NCBI GenBank assembly: GCA_023657465.1
Contig: JAGTJX010000002.1
Span: 124,001 to 188,000 of the forward strand
DNA from: Lysobacteraceae bacterium
Lineage (GTDB): Bacteria > Bdellovibrionota > UBA1018 > JAGTJX01
Length of the DNA stretch: 64,000 nt
Direction of reading: 5' to 3'
Part shown: positions 25,194 through 33,736 of the stretch, one piece after another
Layout of the letters: the number at the start of each line of letters is the position of its first letter
Numbering within the stretch: the stretch's first letter is position 1
The notes under the pieces: model-generated
Told to the model about the DNA's origin: nothing
The model's database searches: none
Seen by the model: only the letters and a program-made list of their open reading frames with translations
Made by a program: the position numbers and the translations under genes

Positions 25194-27656
25194 TTTGAGT
25201 GTTGTGAATAGAAGTGCGACGAGCACAACATTTCTCAGCGCTACGACATGAACGAAGAATGGATTAAACTTCGTAAACTCCCAATAGCCTAAATCAAAGC
25301 CAATATAAGTAAGTCCGTAAAGTGCTAGAGTCAATCCAAGCATGCGCTTGTTTCTAAAACAAACGATAGAGATTGCTAAAAATGGCATGAGCCAAATAAA
25401 AAACTGTGGGGAGAGTACTCTCTGAGTGCTGAGGAATATGAGAAGCACAGAGAGGGGTGTGAGTAGATAGAGATCAATAGAGGGTTTTGGTTTTTTGATC
25501 AGTAAGTAAACGCCGAAGAGTCCTAGTATTAAAAAACCCAGAGTCTTACTGAGCAGAAGCACCACACCTGAGATCATTTCGTCTTTCAGATGTTGACCAC
25601 CGAAGACAGTATCAATTCCTACGGAGCTTTTCGAAGACCAAACTTCTTGTATCATGTAGGGAGTAGCCCAGACGGATTCAATTTGTATTCCACGTTCTCC
25701 ATGTTCGAAGAGATATTTGTAGATCCCAGGGTGAGAACTGTTTTCTAGCATCGCAATCACGATCAGTGCTGGAATCAAGAAGAGTGATTGCTTCATGAAG
25801 AGTTGAGGTTTTTTCTCTTTCGAATTTTGTAGCAGGGATAAAAACACTGCTGGGAAAAACGGAATAAATTTGAAAAGTACACCGGCATTAGAAACGAGAG
25901 CGCGGAAACCAAATGCTGCGCTATTCACGCTCATAGCAAAAAGTGAGAAATTGAAAAATGAAACTCCAAGATCGATCCTGTCGTAGATCAGATGTCCCTG
26001 AAGCAATCCCATCACAGAGAGTAGACAAAGGAGTGAAAAAATCATTGGCTCTGAAAACTTAAAGTGTTTCTTGGCAACGCGAACAGTGAAGTAAGTCATC
26101 AGTAGATCTATCAAAAAGAAAACTTTATTGAAAATATTGCGATAACTGAAGAATTCTTCGGCACCTAACCACTGAGGGAGATAAATCAGTGGAAGTGAGA
26201 GAGGTGGATAAGGATAGAAGAAGTCTCGGTAGGCTCTAAGACCCTGTGACGCTTGTTGAGCTTGATCAGCATAGAGAACGACATCCGTTACATAAGGTTG
26301 AAACCCAAACAAAATGAAGAGCCTGCTCACTAAGAAAATAAAAACTCCAAGTGGGAGCCAGGGGATAGATTTCAGGGGGCGCTCGGACTCGTTTTTTTTG
26401 AGCTGTGTTGTTCCCATGATGAGAGTCATTGTTGCAAGTAAGTGATGCTGATTACAGAATGCGTGAGATCCTAATAGGAAAGTTAAAGATAAAAACGCAA
26501 AGGATCTTGAGATCCAGGTTTTGCCAATAAAGTAAGACAGAGCAAAAAGAATCAGAAGAAACCAAGAGTGTTTTGCAAGATCTGGAACACTCTCTGGGTT
26601 CATGAATTTTGCAGCTATTGTGGTGAAACTCATGGAGTCTAATCTCAAAGGCATGTTTTGGAATAAACCAAAAATAGATTGAGTAAACGCTGAAGAGTCA
26701 ATAATCCAAAACGGCAAGATAAGAAGCGCAAGGGTCGATGCACTTAAACTAAGAGCACGGATGAATTGTTTTCTGCTTAAGGTCTTGTAAGCATCAAGAG
26801 CAACGAAGATACAGAGAAAGAGGGCATACTGCTTGATCCCTGCTGCTAGCGCCAAAACAACAGCACCTGTGAGAGTCTTTCTGTCCTGAATGAAAATCCA
26901 TCCCCAGAGGATGACAGCAATCATGAGCGTGTCTGACCAAGCTTGTTCTAGTAGGAACCAGTTCACCGGAGCACTTAAGAAGAGGAGCGCTGGCAGAGCA
27001 GCATGCTTGAAGTTTTTAAGCTGTGAGTGTGCGATCTTGAAAATCCCAAGAGCGATGAAGAGTTCTGATAGCCAAAGGAGCACTCTCGGATCTAATCCTA
27101 AGAGTCGAAACGGAGCAGTGAGGTAGAGTAGTGATGGCAGGTAGGAAAAGGTAGTCTGGTAGCCGTAGGCTTCACTCATTGAGTTAGAATAAGCAAGCGA
27201 GTAGGGGTTGTGCCCCGAGAGGAACCCATCGGTGCCTGCGCGCATGACATAATTGACATCAATCGAGGGGTTAGGGCTCGCAGTAATGACTGAGTACTTC
27301 GAGATCGCATAAACACACGCAAGTGCGCCGATTGCGAATACGGAAACTTGCTTGTCGAGTTTTTGGAAAAGTAAAACTCCAGACAAAACGAGAGAGAGAT
27401 TCCTGAGGTTCAATATTAGAGCCAGTGCCTCTTCGTTCTGAGAGTAAAGAATTCCGTGATGAGTGAAAAAGAGTAGCGAGTTGAAAACCAGGAGCCACGA
27501 CCAAAGTTTGGGATTGAACTCATCGGATAGTTTGAAGAACTGAGTGAAGAGCGCTGCCGCGATACACACGACAATGATTGCGAAACTCTCTATTTGAAAA
27601 TGTCCGTGCGAGAAATGAAGAGCGGCGGTGTAGAGAGTGAAGCTAATGGCTATCAT
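25161..27656 (-). CDS. Large double-module GT-C-like membrane glycosyltransferase
   Basis: An 831-residue protein with about twenty hydrophobic segments. It looks like two tandem GT-C (GT87/DUF2029-like) halves. Each half has the characteristic loop after an early helix: YVMRAGTDGFLSGHNPYSLA near residue 140 and YADQAQQASQGLRAYRDFF near residue 465, the second followed by YPYPPLSLPLIYLP. Such enzymes use polyprenyl-phosphate sugars outside the membrane. The ATG shares one base with the trpS stop (TAATG), giving coupling to a housekeeping gene. Acceptor and donor are unknown. Confidence 0.75.
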   Translation of the reverse strand: MIAISFTLYTAALHFSHGHFQIESFAIIVVCIAAALFTQFFKLSDEFNPKLWSWLLVFNSLLFFTHHGILYSQNEEALALILNLRNLSLVLSGVLLFQKLDKQVSVFAIGALACVYAISKYSVITASPNPSIDVNYVMRAGTDGFLSGHNPYSLAYSNSMSEAYGYQTTFSYLPSLLYLTAPFRLLGLDPRVLLWLSELFIALGIFKIAHSQLKNFKHAALPALLFLSAPVNWFLLEQAWSDTLMIAVILWGWIFIQDRKTLTGAVVLALAAGIKQYALFLCIFVALDAYKTLSRKQFIRALSLSASTLALLILPFWIIDSSAFTQSIFGLFQNMPLRLDSMSFTTIAAKFMNPESVPDLAKHSWFLLILFALSYFIGKTWISRSFAFLSLTFLLGSHAFCNQHHLLATMTLIMGTTQLKKNESERPLKSIPWLPLGVFIFLVSRLFILFGFQPYVTDVVLYADQAQQASQGLRAYRDFFYPYPPLSLPLIYLPQWLGAEEFFSYRNIFNKVFFLIDLLMTYFTVRVAKKHFKFSEPMIFSLLCLLSVMGLLQGHLIYDRIDLGVSFFNFSLFAMSVNSAAFGFRALVSNAGVLFKFIPFFPAVFLSLLQNSKEKKPQLFMKQSLFLIPALIVIAMLENSSHPGIYKYLFEHGERGIQIESVWATPYMIQEVWSSKSSVGIDTVFGGQHLKDEMISGVVLLLSKTLGFLILGLFGVYLLIKKPKPSIDLYLLTPLSVLLIFLSTQRVLSPQFFIWLMPFLAISIVCFRNKRMLGLTLALYGLTYIGFDLGYWEFTKFNPFFVHVVALRNVVLVALLFTTLKLLNHKISSIV

Positions 27657-28651
27657 TATCTAGGGATAAATCCTAAGCGGTCATAAACTCTTGCGAGAGT
27701 CTTGGAAGCGCGCTCACGTGCATTCTCGGCACCCTTTTTGAGCAATTCATTTAAATAACCCAGATCGCCCATGAGTTTTTCAATCTCAGTTCGGATAGGG
27801 TTGATCGCAGCTGCGACAATATCGCCTGTTTCTACTTTGAGGTGGCCATATTGTTTGCCTGCGTAACTATCTGCCAATTCTTGAATCGACTTGCCTAAGA
27901 TACAAGATTGAATCGTGAGTAGATTGTGCACGCCCGATTGTTTGGTGTCTGCAGTAATCTCAGATCCCGAGTCAGTGACAGCGCGTTTGATTTTCTTTCG
28001 AATCGTATCCTCTGAATCGGTGAGGAACACGGATGCGTTTGCGTTCACGTCACTCTTCGACATCTTGGATTCTGGATCGAGAAGGCTCATGATCTTGGCA
28101 CCTACTGGAGCGATGTATGGCTCAGGGATGACAAAAGTGTCCTTGCCGTAGAGATTGTTCATGCGGATCGCGATATCACGAGTGAGTTCGATGTGTTGCT
28201 TCTGATCAGCACCTACGGGTACAGCGTTTGAATCATAGAGCAGAATGTCTGCAGCCATGAGTGCAGGGTAGGTGAAGAGTCCAGTTGGGATGTGGTCACC
28301 TTGCTTGCCTGACTTGTCCTTGAACTGAGTCATACGATTCAATTCACCCATCGTCGAGTAGCAAGTGAGTACCCAGCCTAGTTCAGCGTGCTCAGAGACA
28401 TGAGACTGAACGAACATGTTGCAGGTTTTAGGATGGATGCCAGCAGCTAAATAGGTTGCGATACCATAGTAAGTTGCGTCTCTCAGTTCCTTGGGATCTT
28501 GCTTGAGGGTGATTGCGTGTAGATCGACCGACATGAAGTAACATTGATATTCTTTTTGGAGTTTCACCCAGTTCTTAATTGCGCCTAAGTAATTGCCGAG
28601 AGTGATCGCGCGAGTGGGCTGCACACCTGAGAGCATGATCTTCTTACTCAT
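27656..28651 (-). CDS. trpS: Tryptophanyl-tRNA synthetase
   Basis: It charges tRNA-Trp. The 331-residue length is standard for bacterial TrpS. The class I signature appears as GVQPTRAITLGNYLGAI (the HIGH-equivalent is TLGN), MAADILLYDSNAVPVGADQKQH is the tryptophan/ATP region, and SKMSKSD near residue 197 is the KMSKS loop. It starts five bases after the S2P-like gene stop and shares one base with the following membrane gene, so these three are probably one leftward operon. Confidence 0.97.
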   Translation of the reverse strand: MSKKIMLSGVQPTRAITLGNYLGAIKNWVKLQKEYQCYFMSVDLHAITLKQDPKELRDATYYGIATYLAAGIHPKTCNMFVQSHVSEHAELGWVLTCYSTMGELNRMTQFKDKSGKQGDHIPTGLFTYPALMAADILLYDSNAVPVGADQKQHIELTRDIAIRMNNLYGKDTFVIPEPYIAPVGAKIMSLLDPESKMSKSDVNANASVFLTDSEDTIRKKIKRAVTDSGSEITADTKQSGVHNLLTIQSCILGKSIQELADSYAGKQYGHLKVETGDIVAAAINPIRTEIEKLMGDLGYLNELLKKGAENARERASKTLARVYDRLGFIPR

Positions 28652-28655
28652 AAAA

Positions 28656-29336
28656 CTAGTACAAACCTCCGAGACCGAACATTGATCCTGCTAAGAAGAG
28701 CATGAGATTAGCGAGGAGATTGATCGGTGCGCTTAAAATCTGAAACGCTCCCGTGAACATGAGTCCCAGGAGAATGAAAAACGAATAGGGTGCGATCGAC
28801 TCATACGTGCGAGTGGCGTTGTACGAGAGGAAGCTCTCAATCATCTTGCTGCCATCGAGCGGAGGAAGTGGAATGAGATTGAAAATCCCCAGCGCGATGT
28901 TGAGATAAACAGAAACCCTAGTCATCGCAATGAGTGGTTCGAACAAATAAAAATCTTGAGGCGCCCACTTCACCATCATGCAAAATCCAATCGCTGAAAC
29001 AAATGCGAGTAGGAAATTCATGAGAGGTCCTGCAAATGACACCCAGAAGAGTCCCGAGCGGTATGTCTTGAAACGAGTGGGATCAATCGGAACAGGTTTC
29101 GCCCAACCAAAGAGAATGTTGAGTCCTGAGAGCATGTTGATGAGTGGGAAGAGTACCGTTCCCATCCAGTCGATGTGAGGGAGAGGATTGAGTGTAAGTC
29201 GTCCTGCGTCCTTCGCAGTGGTGTCGCCGAAGCGCTCTGCCATCAGCCCGTGTGCGTATTCATGAAAAATCACTGCCATCATGAAGGGGACGAACTGCAC
29301 GGAGAGCATCTGGAGGTTATGAGCGAAAGATTCCAT
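28656..29336 (-). CDS. Site-2-protease family membrane metalloprotease (M50, YwhC-like)
   Basis: A 226-residue membrane protease. HEYAHGLMAERFGD near residue 25 is the HEXXH zinc site in the first membrane helix, and NLIPLPPLDGSKM near residue 157 is the second ligand motif (the N-P-D-G pattern). Four to five hydrophobic segments are present and there is no PDZ domain, which matches the short S2P subgroup found next to trpS and scpA in many genomes. The substrate is unknown. Confidence 0.92.
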   Translation of the reverse strand: MESFAHNLQMLSVQFVPFMMAVIFHEYAHGLMAERFGDTTAKDAGRLTLNPLPHIDWMGTVLFPLINMLSGLNILFGWAKPVPIDPTRFKTYRSGLFWVSFAGPLMNFLLAFVSAIGFCMMVKWAPQDFYLFEPLIAMTRVSVYLNIALGIFNLIPLPPLDGSKMIESFLSYNATRTYESIAPYSFFILLGLMFTGAFQILSAPINLLANLMLFLAGSMFGLGGLY

Positions 29337-29360
29337 TGGTGAGGAAACGATATCATGGGC

Positions 29361-30254
29361 TCACCCCCGCGGATGAAATTTCTTGTGCGCATCCTTTAAA
29401 TACTGCGGCGTGATATGGGTATAGATTTGTGTAGTTGAGAGATCGGAGTGACCGAGTAACTGTTGGAGCGAGCGCAAATTCATTCCGTTTTGGAGCAGGT
29501 GCGTTGCAAACGAATGTCTCAGTACGTGGGGGGAGAGGTTCTCGGGAATCCCTGAGAGAGTGCCTAGTTTTTTCAAAATCTCCCAGAACCCCTGTCGTGT
29601 GATTCTCCCGCCACGGTCATTCACGAAGAGCGAGTCATCTGCTGGGTTAAGAAGGGGTCTGTAGTGTGCTAGGTGTGCAGAGAGCAGCGCTCCCGCTTGT
29701 GGCGCCATGGGAATCCATCTCGTTTTAGAGCCCTTACCCGACACCTTCACAGCGCAGAGATCAGAGTCGAATTGAGGGACAGTGAGGTTCACGAGCTCAC
29801 TCACACGCATGCCTGTAGCGTACAGCAGAATGATCATCGTGTGATCCCTGTGAACGAGCGCTTCACGTTTAGGGTTATCGCTGTAGGGGAGGCCAGTTCG
29901 TGCGGCTTCGATGAGCATCTCGATACTCTCATGAGACAGTAGTTTGGGGAGTCGCTTCTCTAGCCCAGGGCTTTCAATTTGTGAGGCTGGATTATTCTCA
30001 AGCTCGCCTTCCAAAACCAAAAATTTATAAAACTGCCTGATGGCACTGAGCTTGCGATTAATCGTAGCAGCACTCATACCTTGTTTGGAGAGTTTGTGGA
30101 AAAACTGAGTGAGCTCTTCGCTGGTGAGAGATTTCAAATTTCCGTGTGATTCACTCAGCTGTTTTAGGTCTCTGGAATAAGACTGAACGGTATTCTCAGA
30201 GCGGCCTTCATCGACTCTCAGAGATCCTAGAAAAAGTTCAAGCCAACGCTCCAT
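29361..30254 (-). CDS. XerC/XerD-type tyrosine recombinase
   Basis: A 297-residue site-specific recombinase, the exact size of XerC/XerD, which resolve chromosome dimers at dif. The N-terminal core-binding domain begins ERWLELFLGSLRVDEGRS, and the catalytic domain has the first Arg in YATGMRVSELVNL, then SPHVLRHSFATHLL, LLGHSDLSTTQIYTHI with the nucleophile Tyr near residue 278. The frame is open further upstream, to 30308, but that would overlap thyA; the ATG at 30254 gives the family length. Whether it is XerC or XerD was not decided. Confidence 0.92.
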   Translation of the reverse strand: MERWLELFLGSLRVDEGRSENTVQSYSRDLKQLSESHGNLKSLTSEELTQFFHKLSKQGMSAATINRKLSAIRQFYKFLVLEGELENNPASQIESPGLEKRLPKLLSHESIEMLIEAARTGLPYSDNPKREALVHRDHTMIILLYATGMRVSELVNLTVPQFDSDLCAVKVSGKGSKTRWIPMAPQAGALLSAHLAHYRPLLNPADDSLFVNDRGGRITRQGFWEILKKLGTLSGIPENLSPHVLRHSFATHLLQNGMNLRSLQQLLGHSDLSTTQIYTHITPQYLKDAHKKFHPRG

Positions 30255-30261
30255 TTTTAAG

Positions 30262-30269
30262 ATTATACT
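30262..30269. promoter_or_regulatory. Possible shared -10 element between xer and thyA
   Basis: Only 24 bases separate the divergent starts at 30254 and 30279. They contain ATTATACT, which reads TATACT toward thyA and TATAAT toward the recombinase gene. Either -10 would give almost leaderless messages. No convincing -35 was found on either side. Confidence 0.35.
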
Positions 30270-30278
30270 CGAGAGCAG

Positions 30279-31073
30279 ATGAAAGCCTATCATGATTTGC
30301 TCAAACACATTTTAGAGCATGGAGTGAAAAAAGAAGATCGCACAGGCACGGGAACACTCAGTGTTTTTGGCCACCAGATGCGGTTCGATCTTTCCCAAGG
30401 TTTCCCACTCATTACGACAAAGAAAGTTCATCTTAAGTCCATCATTCATGAGCTGCTCTGGTTCTTAAAAGGCGAAACTAATATTAAATACTTAACAGAT
30501 AATGGCGTCACAATCTGGGACGAATGGGCAGATGCTGAAGGCAATCTTGGTCCCGTCTACGGATCTCAGTGGAGATCTTGGCGTGGGGCTGATGGCCAGA
30601 CGATCGACCAGATCACAAACGTGATTGATCAGATCAAAAAAAATCCAGACTCTCGTAGACTCATTGTGAGTGCATGGAACGTGGCAGAGATTCCCAAGAT
30701 GAAGCTTCCACCTTGTCATGCGTTCTTCCAATTCTACGTCGCGAATGGAAAACTCTCGTGCCAGCTCTATCAGCGAAGTGCAGATGTGTTCTTAGGAGTT
30801 CCTTTTAATATCGCAAGCTATGCTCTACTGATGCAGATGGTGGCGCAAGTGACAGGACTGAAACTAGGCGACTTCGTTCATACGTTAGGTGACGCGCACT
30901 TGTATCTCAATCACTTAGATCAAGCGCAGCTTCAGCTCTCGCGTGATCATCGCGCTCTTCCGCAGATGAAGATCAATCCTGCAGTCAAATCTATTTTTGA
31001 ATTTAAGTACGAGGACTTCGAACTCGTAGGCTACGACCCGCATCCAGGGATCAAAGCGCCGATCGCAGTGTAA
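30279..31073 (+). CDS. thyA: Thymidylate synthase
   Basis: It makes dTMP from dUMP with methylene-tetrahydrofolate. The protein has 264 residues, identical in length to E. coli ThyA. It contains [37 protein letters not shown], the catalytic Cys in [12 protein letters not shown] near residue 146, [18 protein letters not shown] and HLYLNHLDQ. It is divergent from the recombinase gene and is followed immediately by a clear terminator. Confidence 0.98.
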   Translation: MKAYHDLLKHILEHGVKKEDRTGTGTLSVFGHQMRFDLSQGFPLITTKKVHLKSIIHELLWFLKGETNIKYLTDNGVTIWDEWADAEGNLGPVYGSQWRSWRGADGQTIDQITNVIDQIKKNPDSRRLIVSAWNVAEIPKMKLPPCHAFFQFYVANGKLSCQLYQRSADVFLGVPFNIASYALLMQMVAQVTGLKLGDFVHTLGDAHLYLNHLDQAQLQLSRDHRALPQMKINPAVKSIFEFKYEDFELVGYDPHPGIKAPIAV

Positions 31074-31076
31074 AAA

Positions 31077-31110
31077 AAAGCCCCGTGTTCAGTTAAGAAC
31101 ATAGGGCTTT
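31077..31110. terminator. Bidirectional intrinsic terminator after thyA
   Basis: A hairpin with outer arms AAAGCCC and GGGCTTT and inner arms TGTTC and GAACA around the loop AGTTAA, with one mismatch and one G-T wobble pair between the two. The A-run on the left serves as the U-tract on the minus strand; on the plus strand GGGCTTTCT follows. It separates thyA from the convergent regulator gene. Confidence 0.82.
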
Positions 31111-31130
31111 CTAGATTAATTTTCTGAACT

Positions 31131-31607
31131 CTATTCAGAAACGAGCATACGCTTCGCTTCGATCACAAACTTCTTCTTAGAAGCGATCGATGCGGCTTGA
31201 TACTTCTGGATGATCTCACGAAGGCTCAAATCTTGAGCGGTGAGAGTCATGAGAGAAGCAGTGTCTTTCATTCCTGAGAGAGCAGTCTGTGACTTGCCCA
31301 CTTTTTTGGTGCCAGTTGTTTTGATGAAACTTTTGAAATCAGAACGGATCGCGAGATTCGCTGCGTGTAATTCTTCTGGATTGATCTCCAAGAATTTTGC
31401 GAGTTGTTCTGTTTTGTCCCATGGAAGTGGTGCACGGCCATGTTCAATGTTTGAAATAAATTGTACGGAGCATTTCACTGCTTTCGCAACGTCGCCTAAG
31501 CCCAAGTTTTTTTGAATTCTGTGAGCTCTGATTAAATCTCCCAATGGACCAAACGAACGTTTGTCAGTGGAACGACCTTTTGGACGGCCGCGTTTCGAAA
31601 TTTGCAT
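31131..31607 (-). CDS. HTH transcriptional regulator with AT-hook-like N-terminus
   Basis: About 158 residues from the ATG at 31607. The N-terminus KRGRPKGRSTDKR matches an AT-hook (core GRP flanked by basic residues). An XRE-type helix-turn-helix follows (DLIRAHRIQKNLGLGDVAKA, then CSVQFISNIEHGRAPLP) and a C-terminal helical region with KYQAASIASKKKF. The frame is open to an ATG at 31715, giving a 194-residue version whose extra part has no recognisable content. It is convergent with thyA, sharing the terminator, and divergent from the MBL hydrolase gene. The target genes are unknown. Confidence 0.8.
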   Translation of the reverse strand: MQISKRGRPKGRSTDKRSFGPLGDLIRAHRIQKNLGLGDVAKAVKCSVQFISNIEHGRAPLPWDKTEQLAKFLEINPEELHAANLAIRSDFKSFIKTTGTKKVGKSQTALSGMKDTASLMTLTAQDLSLREIIQKYQAASIASKKKFVIEAKRMLVSE

Positions 31608-31716
31608 GTGAATTATTTTCCCCTCTTCATCATTGTTGATAATGCTTGCTGGGATTTTGTAATGCTCTTTACAAGAGAGTGCAAGATTGTTTTTTTTTTC
31701 GTTCTCCCCTACCATT

Positions 31717-32703
31717 ATGAGTAGTCATATGAAGGTCAAAATTCTTGGAGCAAGAGGCAGTCTACCCGCACCGATGTCACCCTCTCAGGTGGAAGCGCGC
31801 TCTGCGTCTATTCTCAATCAATTCATTGAACAAGGCTCTGTTAGCTTAGATAAAATTCCAGAATTCCTAAAAACTCTGAAGCCACACCAGTTCGGTGGTT
31901 ACGGCGGAAATACGCCATGCGTTGAGATTAATGCTGGCCAGACTCAGGTCATCATTGATGGAGGAAGTGGAATTAGAACTCTGGGTTATGAGTTGCTTTC
32001 AGGGCCATGCGGCAAAGGTGAAGGCGAAGTTCATATCTTCTTCACTCACTTCCATTGGGATCATTTGATTGGTCTTTGTTTCTTCGTTCCTCTCTTCATT
32101 CCTGGAAACAAAATTCACGTTTACTCTGTTCAGCCTGAGCTCCCACATGTTTTCAAAACACTTTTTAAGAAACCGTTCTTCCCAGTAGAACTGGAACATT
32201 TGGGCGCGAAGATTATTTATCATCAGCTCGATCCTAGGAAACCTTTTACGCACAAGGATCTCGTTCTCACACCTTACCAGCTCGATCATCCTGACCCATG
32301 TTGGGGTTACAAAGTAAGAGCAGGTGAGAAGGTCTACGCTCACTGTGTGGACACTGAAGCTACTAGAATGACTCGCGATGAACTCGGTGCGGATCTACCT
32401 CTTTATCAAGGGATAGATCTCATGGTGTTTGATGCTCAGTACACGGTCATGGAGACAATCGAGAAGATCAATTGGGGTCATTCAGCGGGTTTAGTCGGTC
32501 TCGATATAGCCATGCGTGAAGGAATCAAGCAAGTCATCTTCATGCACCATGATCCTGCATCGAATGATGACAAAGTTTTCGCCGCAGAAACAGAAGTACA
32601 AAAATATCATCAGAGTCAGATCAAATCTTCTATTCGCATGGGGCAAGTCGTAAACACTGTCGATTGGAAATTCGCCGTAGAGGGAATGGAAATCCAGCTG
32701 TGA
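31717..32703 (+). CDS. MBL-fold metallo-hydrolase
   Basis: A metallo-beta-lactamase-fold hydrolase of about 328 residues. FGGYGGNTPCVEI near the N-terminus, the metal motif FTHFHWDHLIGL (HxHxDH) near residue 105, HCVDTE near 210 and IFMHHDPAS near 275 are all present. This form, with an N-terminal VKILGARGS, is common beside signalling domains and is thought to act on phosphodiesters, but the substrate is unknown. The ATG at 31717 or 31729 may be the start; the ORF is open to 31687 with a poly-Phe stretch that is probably not translated. Its stop overlaps the HNH gene start. Confidence 0.85.
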   Translation: MSSHMKVKILGARGSLPAPMSPSQVEARSASILNQFIEQGSVSLDKIPEFLKTLKPHQFGGYGGNTPCVEINAGQTQVIIDGGSGIRTLGYELLSGPCGKGEGEVHIFFTHFHWDHLIGLCFFVPLFIPGNKIHVYSVQPELPHVFKTLFKKPFFPVELEHLGAKIIYHQLDPRKPFTHKDLVLTPYQLDHPDPCWGYKVRAGEKVYAHCVDTEATRMTRDELGADLPLYQGIDLMVFDAQYTVMETIEKINWGHSAGLVGLDIAMREGIKQVIFMHHDPASNDDKVFAAETEVQKYHQSQIKSSIRMGQVVNTVDWKFAVEGMEIQL

Positions 32704-32993
32704 ATTATTATTTGGATCCCAAGTTCACCGATCCCAAGCGGATCGCACGTGAACGAAACAAAGCTCGCGAACTCAAAAAAACTTCCTGGTGGAAGCAAAA
32801 AATTCAAAAAGGAATTTGTAATTACTGTGAGAAAAAATATGCTGCAGGCGAGTTGACGATGGATCACATTGTTCCGATTGCGCGTGGTGGCGAGAGCGTA
32901 AAAAATAATATTGTTCCAGCGTGTCGTGAATGTAACCAGAAAAAACGTCTCGATACTCCAGTTGACGCATTACTCAAGCAGAATTCGGATTGA
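32700..32993 (+). CDS. HNH endonuclease domain protein
   Basis: A protein of about 97 residues from the GTG at 32700, which overlaps the MBL gene stop by four bases (GTGA). CNYCEKKYAAGELTMDHIVPIARGG and NIVPACRECNQKKR form a complete HNH finger with two Cys pairs as structural zinc ligands and the catalytic His in MDHIVP. The lack of any other domain suggests a small housekeeping or repair nuclease of the type linked to MBL or tRNA genes; the role is unproven. A TTG at 32664 in frame would extend it by 12 residues. Confidence 0.87.
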   Translation: MNYYLDPKFTDPKRIARERNKARELKKTSWWKQKIQKGICNYCEKKYAAGELTMDHIVPIARGGESVKNNIVPACRECNQKKRLDTPVDALLKQNSD

Positions 32994-33052
32994 CTCTCTC
33001 TTACACTATCGTTATTTAGACCTCGTTAAATATTCTGGGCGGGGGCTTTGAA

Positions 33053-33481
33053 GTGAATAAAATTATTTTTGGTGGAGTGATCTTAGTGCTATTGGCAGCA
33101 GGTTCAATTTGGGCTGCACCTCAGTATCCTCTGAAGTATTCTTGTGAATGCATCGATACAGGAATGGAATGCGGCGATGTCTACATGAATATGGAAGTAC
33201 TTGTTCGAAGCAATAAGAGTATGAAGTTCAGAATCACTGATGCCGAAGGTCATCTGTTTGCATCACTCGAATCTCTTCGTGATGTTACGAAGCCTACAAA
33301 AGGAAAAAATTTCAAACGTTTCTATCACAACAATAAGAAGTGGACGAAACCATTCCCGCATCTCTATGTAGAAGACGAAATTCTACGGGGTGGAAAATCA
33401 GGAACTGTGAAGATGCCCGAGTACAACGGTGAGGGCAGTCCTTACACTTGGGAATATGAGTGCGAGAAGCAAAAGAACTAG
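33053..33481 (+). CDS. Small exported protein, unknown
   Basis: A 142-residue protein starting with GTG after a G-rich ribosome site. Residues 1-22 form a signal peptide (NKIIFGGVILVLLAAGSIWA, then A-P-Q). The mature part has four Cys (CECIDTGMEC near residue 31 and one near the end in YECEKQKN), which may pair in the periplasm. No family was recognised. Its stop is followed immediately by the first inverted repeat. Confidence 0.75.
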   Translation: MNKIIFGGVILVLLAAGSIWAAPQYPLKYSCECIDTGMECGDVYMNMEVLVRSNKSMKFRITDAEGHLFASLESLRDVTKPTKGKNFKRFYHNNKKWTKPFPHLYVEDEILRGGKSGTVKMPEYNGEGSPYTWEYECEKQKN

Positions 33482-33588
33482 TTCTACCTGATATTATTTT
33501 AACCTTCTTTCGGTCGGGCTCCTGCCCTTTATTGGGTCGCATCACGCTCAATAAAACCTCAATCAGATTAAAATAATATCAGGTAGAA
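33482..33588. repeat. Long inverted repeat with 21-base perfect arms
   Basis: The left arm 33482-33502 and the right arm 33568-33588 are perfect reverse complements (core CTACCTGATATTATTTTAA). They enclose 65 bases holding a smaller GGGC-TCCT-GCCC hairpin and a TTTATTG...CAATAAA pair. The structure begins one base after the preceding stop codon. It could be a strong terminator, a processed RNA, a recombination site or a short non-autonomous mobile element. No reading frame lies inside. Confidence 0.85.
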
Positions 33589-33595
33589 ATACGAC

Positions 33596-33736
33596 GTTTA
33601 CAGGTTAGTCTGCTGTTTTTATCGTTTTATTTTTTTGAGATTGAGCGAAGTTTTTTTCAACAGGATGTGACAGAAAAAGAGGCAGGATGCCGAACTGAGT
33701 GAGAGCTTAAAAAAATAAAACGAAGAACCTGTAGAC
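33596..33736. repeat. Second, imperfect inverted repeat beside the DUF971 gene
   Basis: Outer arms GTTTACAGGTT (33596-33606) and AACCTGTAGAC (33726-33736) match at ten of eleven positions. Inner arms CGTTTTATTTTTTT (33623-33636) and its exact complement (33709-33722) are perfect over 14 bases. The left arm has about 16 bases between inner and outer parts and the right arm has three. It ends at the first base of the DUF971 stop codon, so it may terminate that transcript, but the size suggests an inserted element. Confidence 0.65.

Noticed and set aside
31687-31716. An upstream start for the MBL hydrolase giving a poly-Phe N-terminus.
   Set aside because: The extension comes from a T-run in the intergenic region, has no ribosome site and would overlap the divergent regulator frame.
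33503-33567. The interior of the long inverted repeat was considered as a tRNA or attC-type site.
   Set aside because: It lacks a cloverleaf with an anticodon stem, a CCA end or T-loop signature, and it lacks the R and L box pattern of attC.
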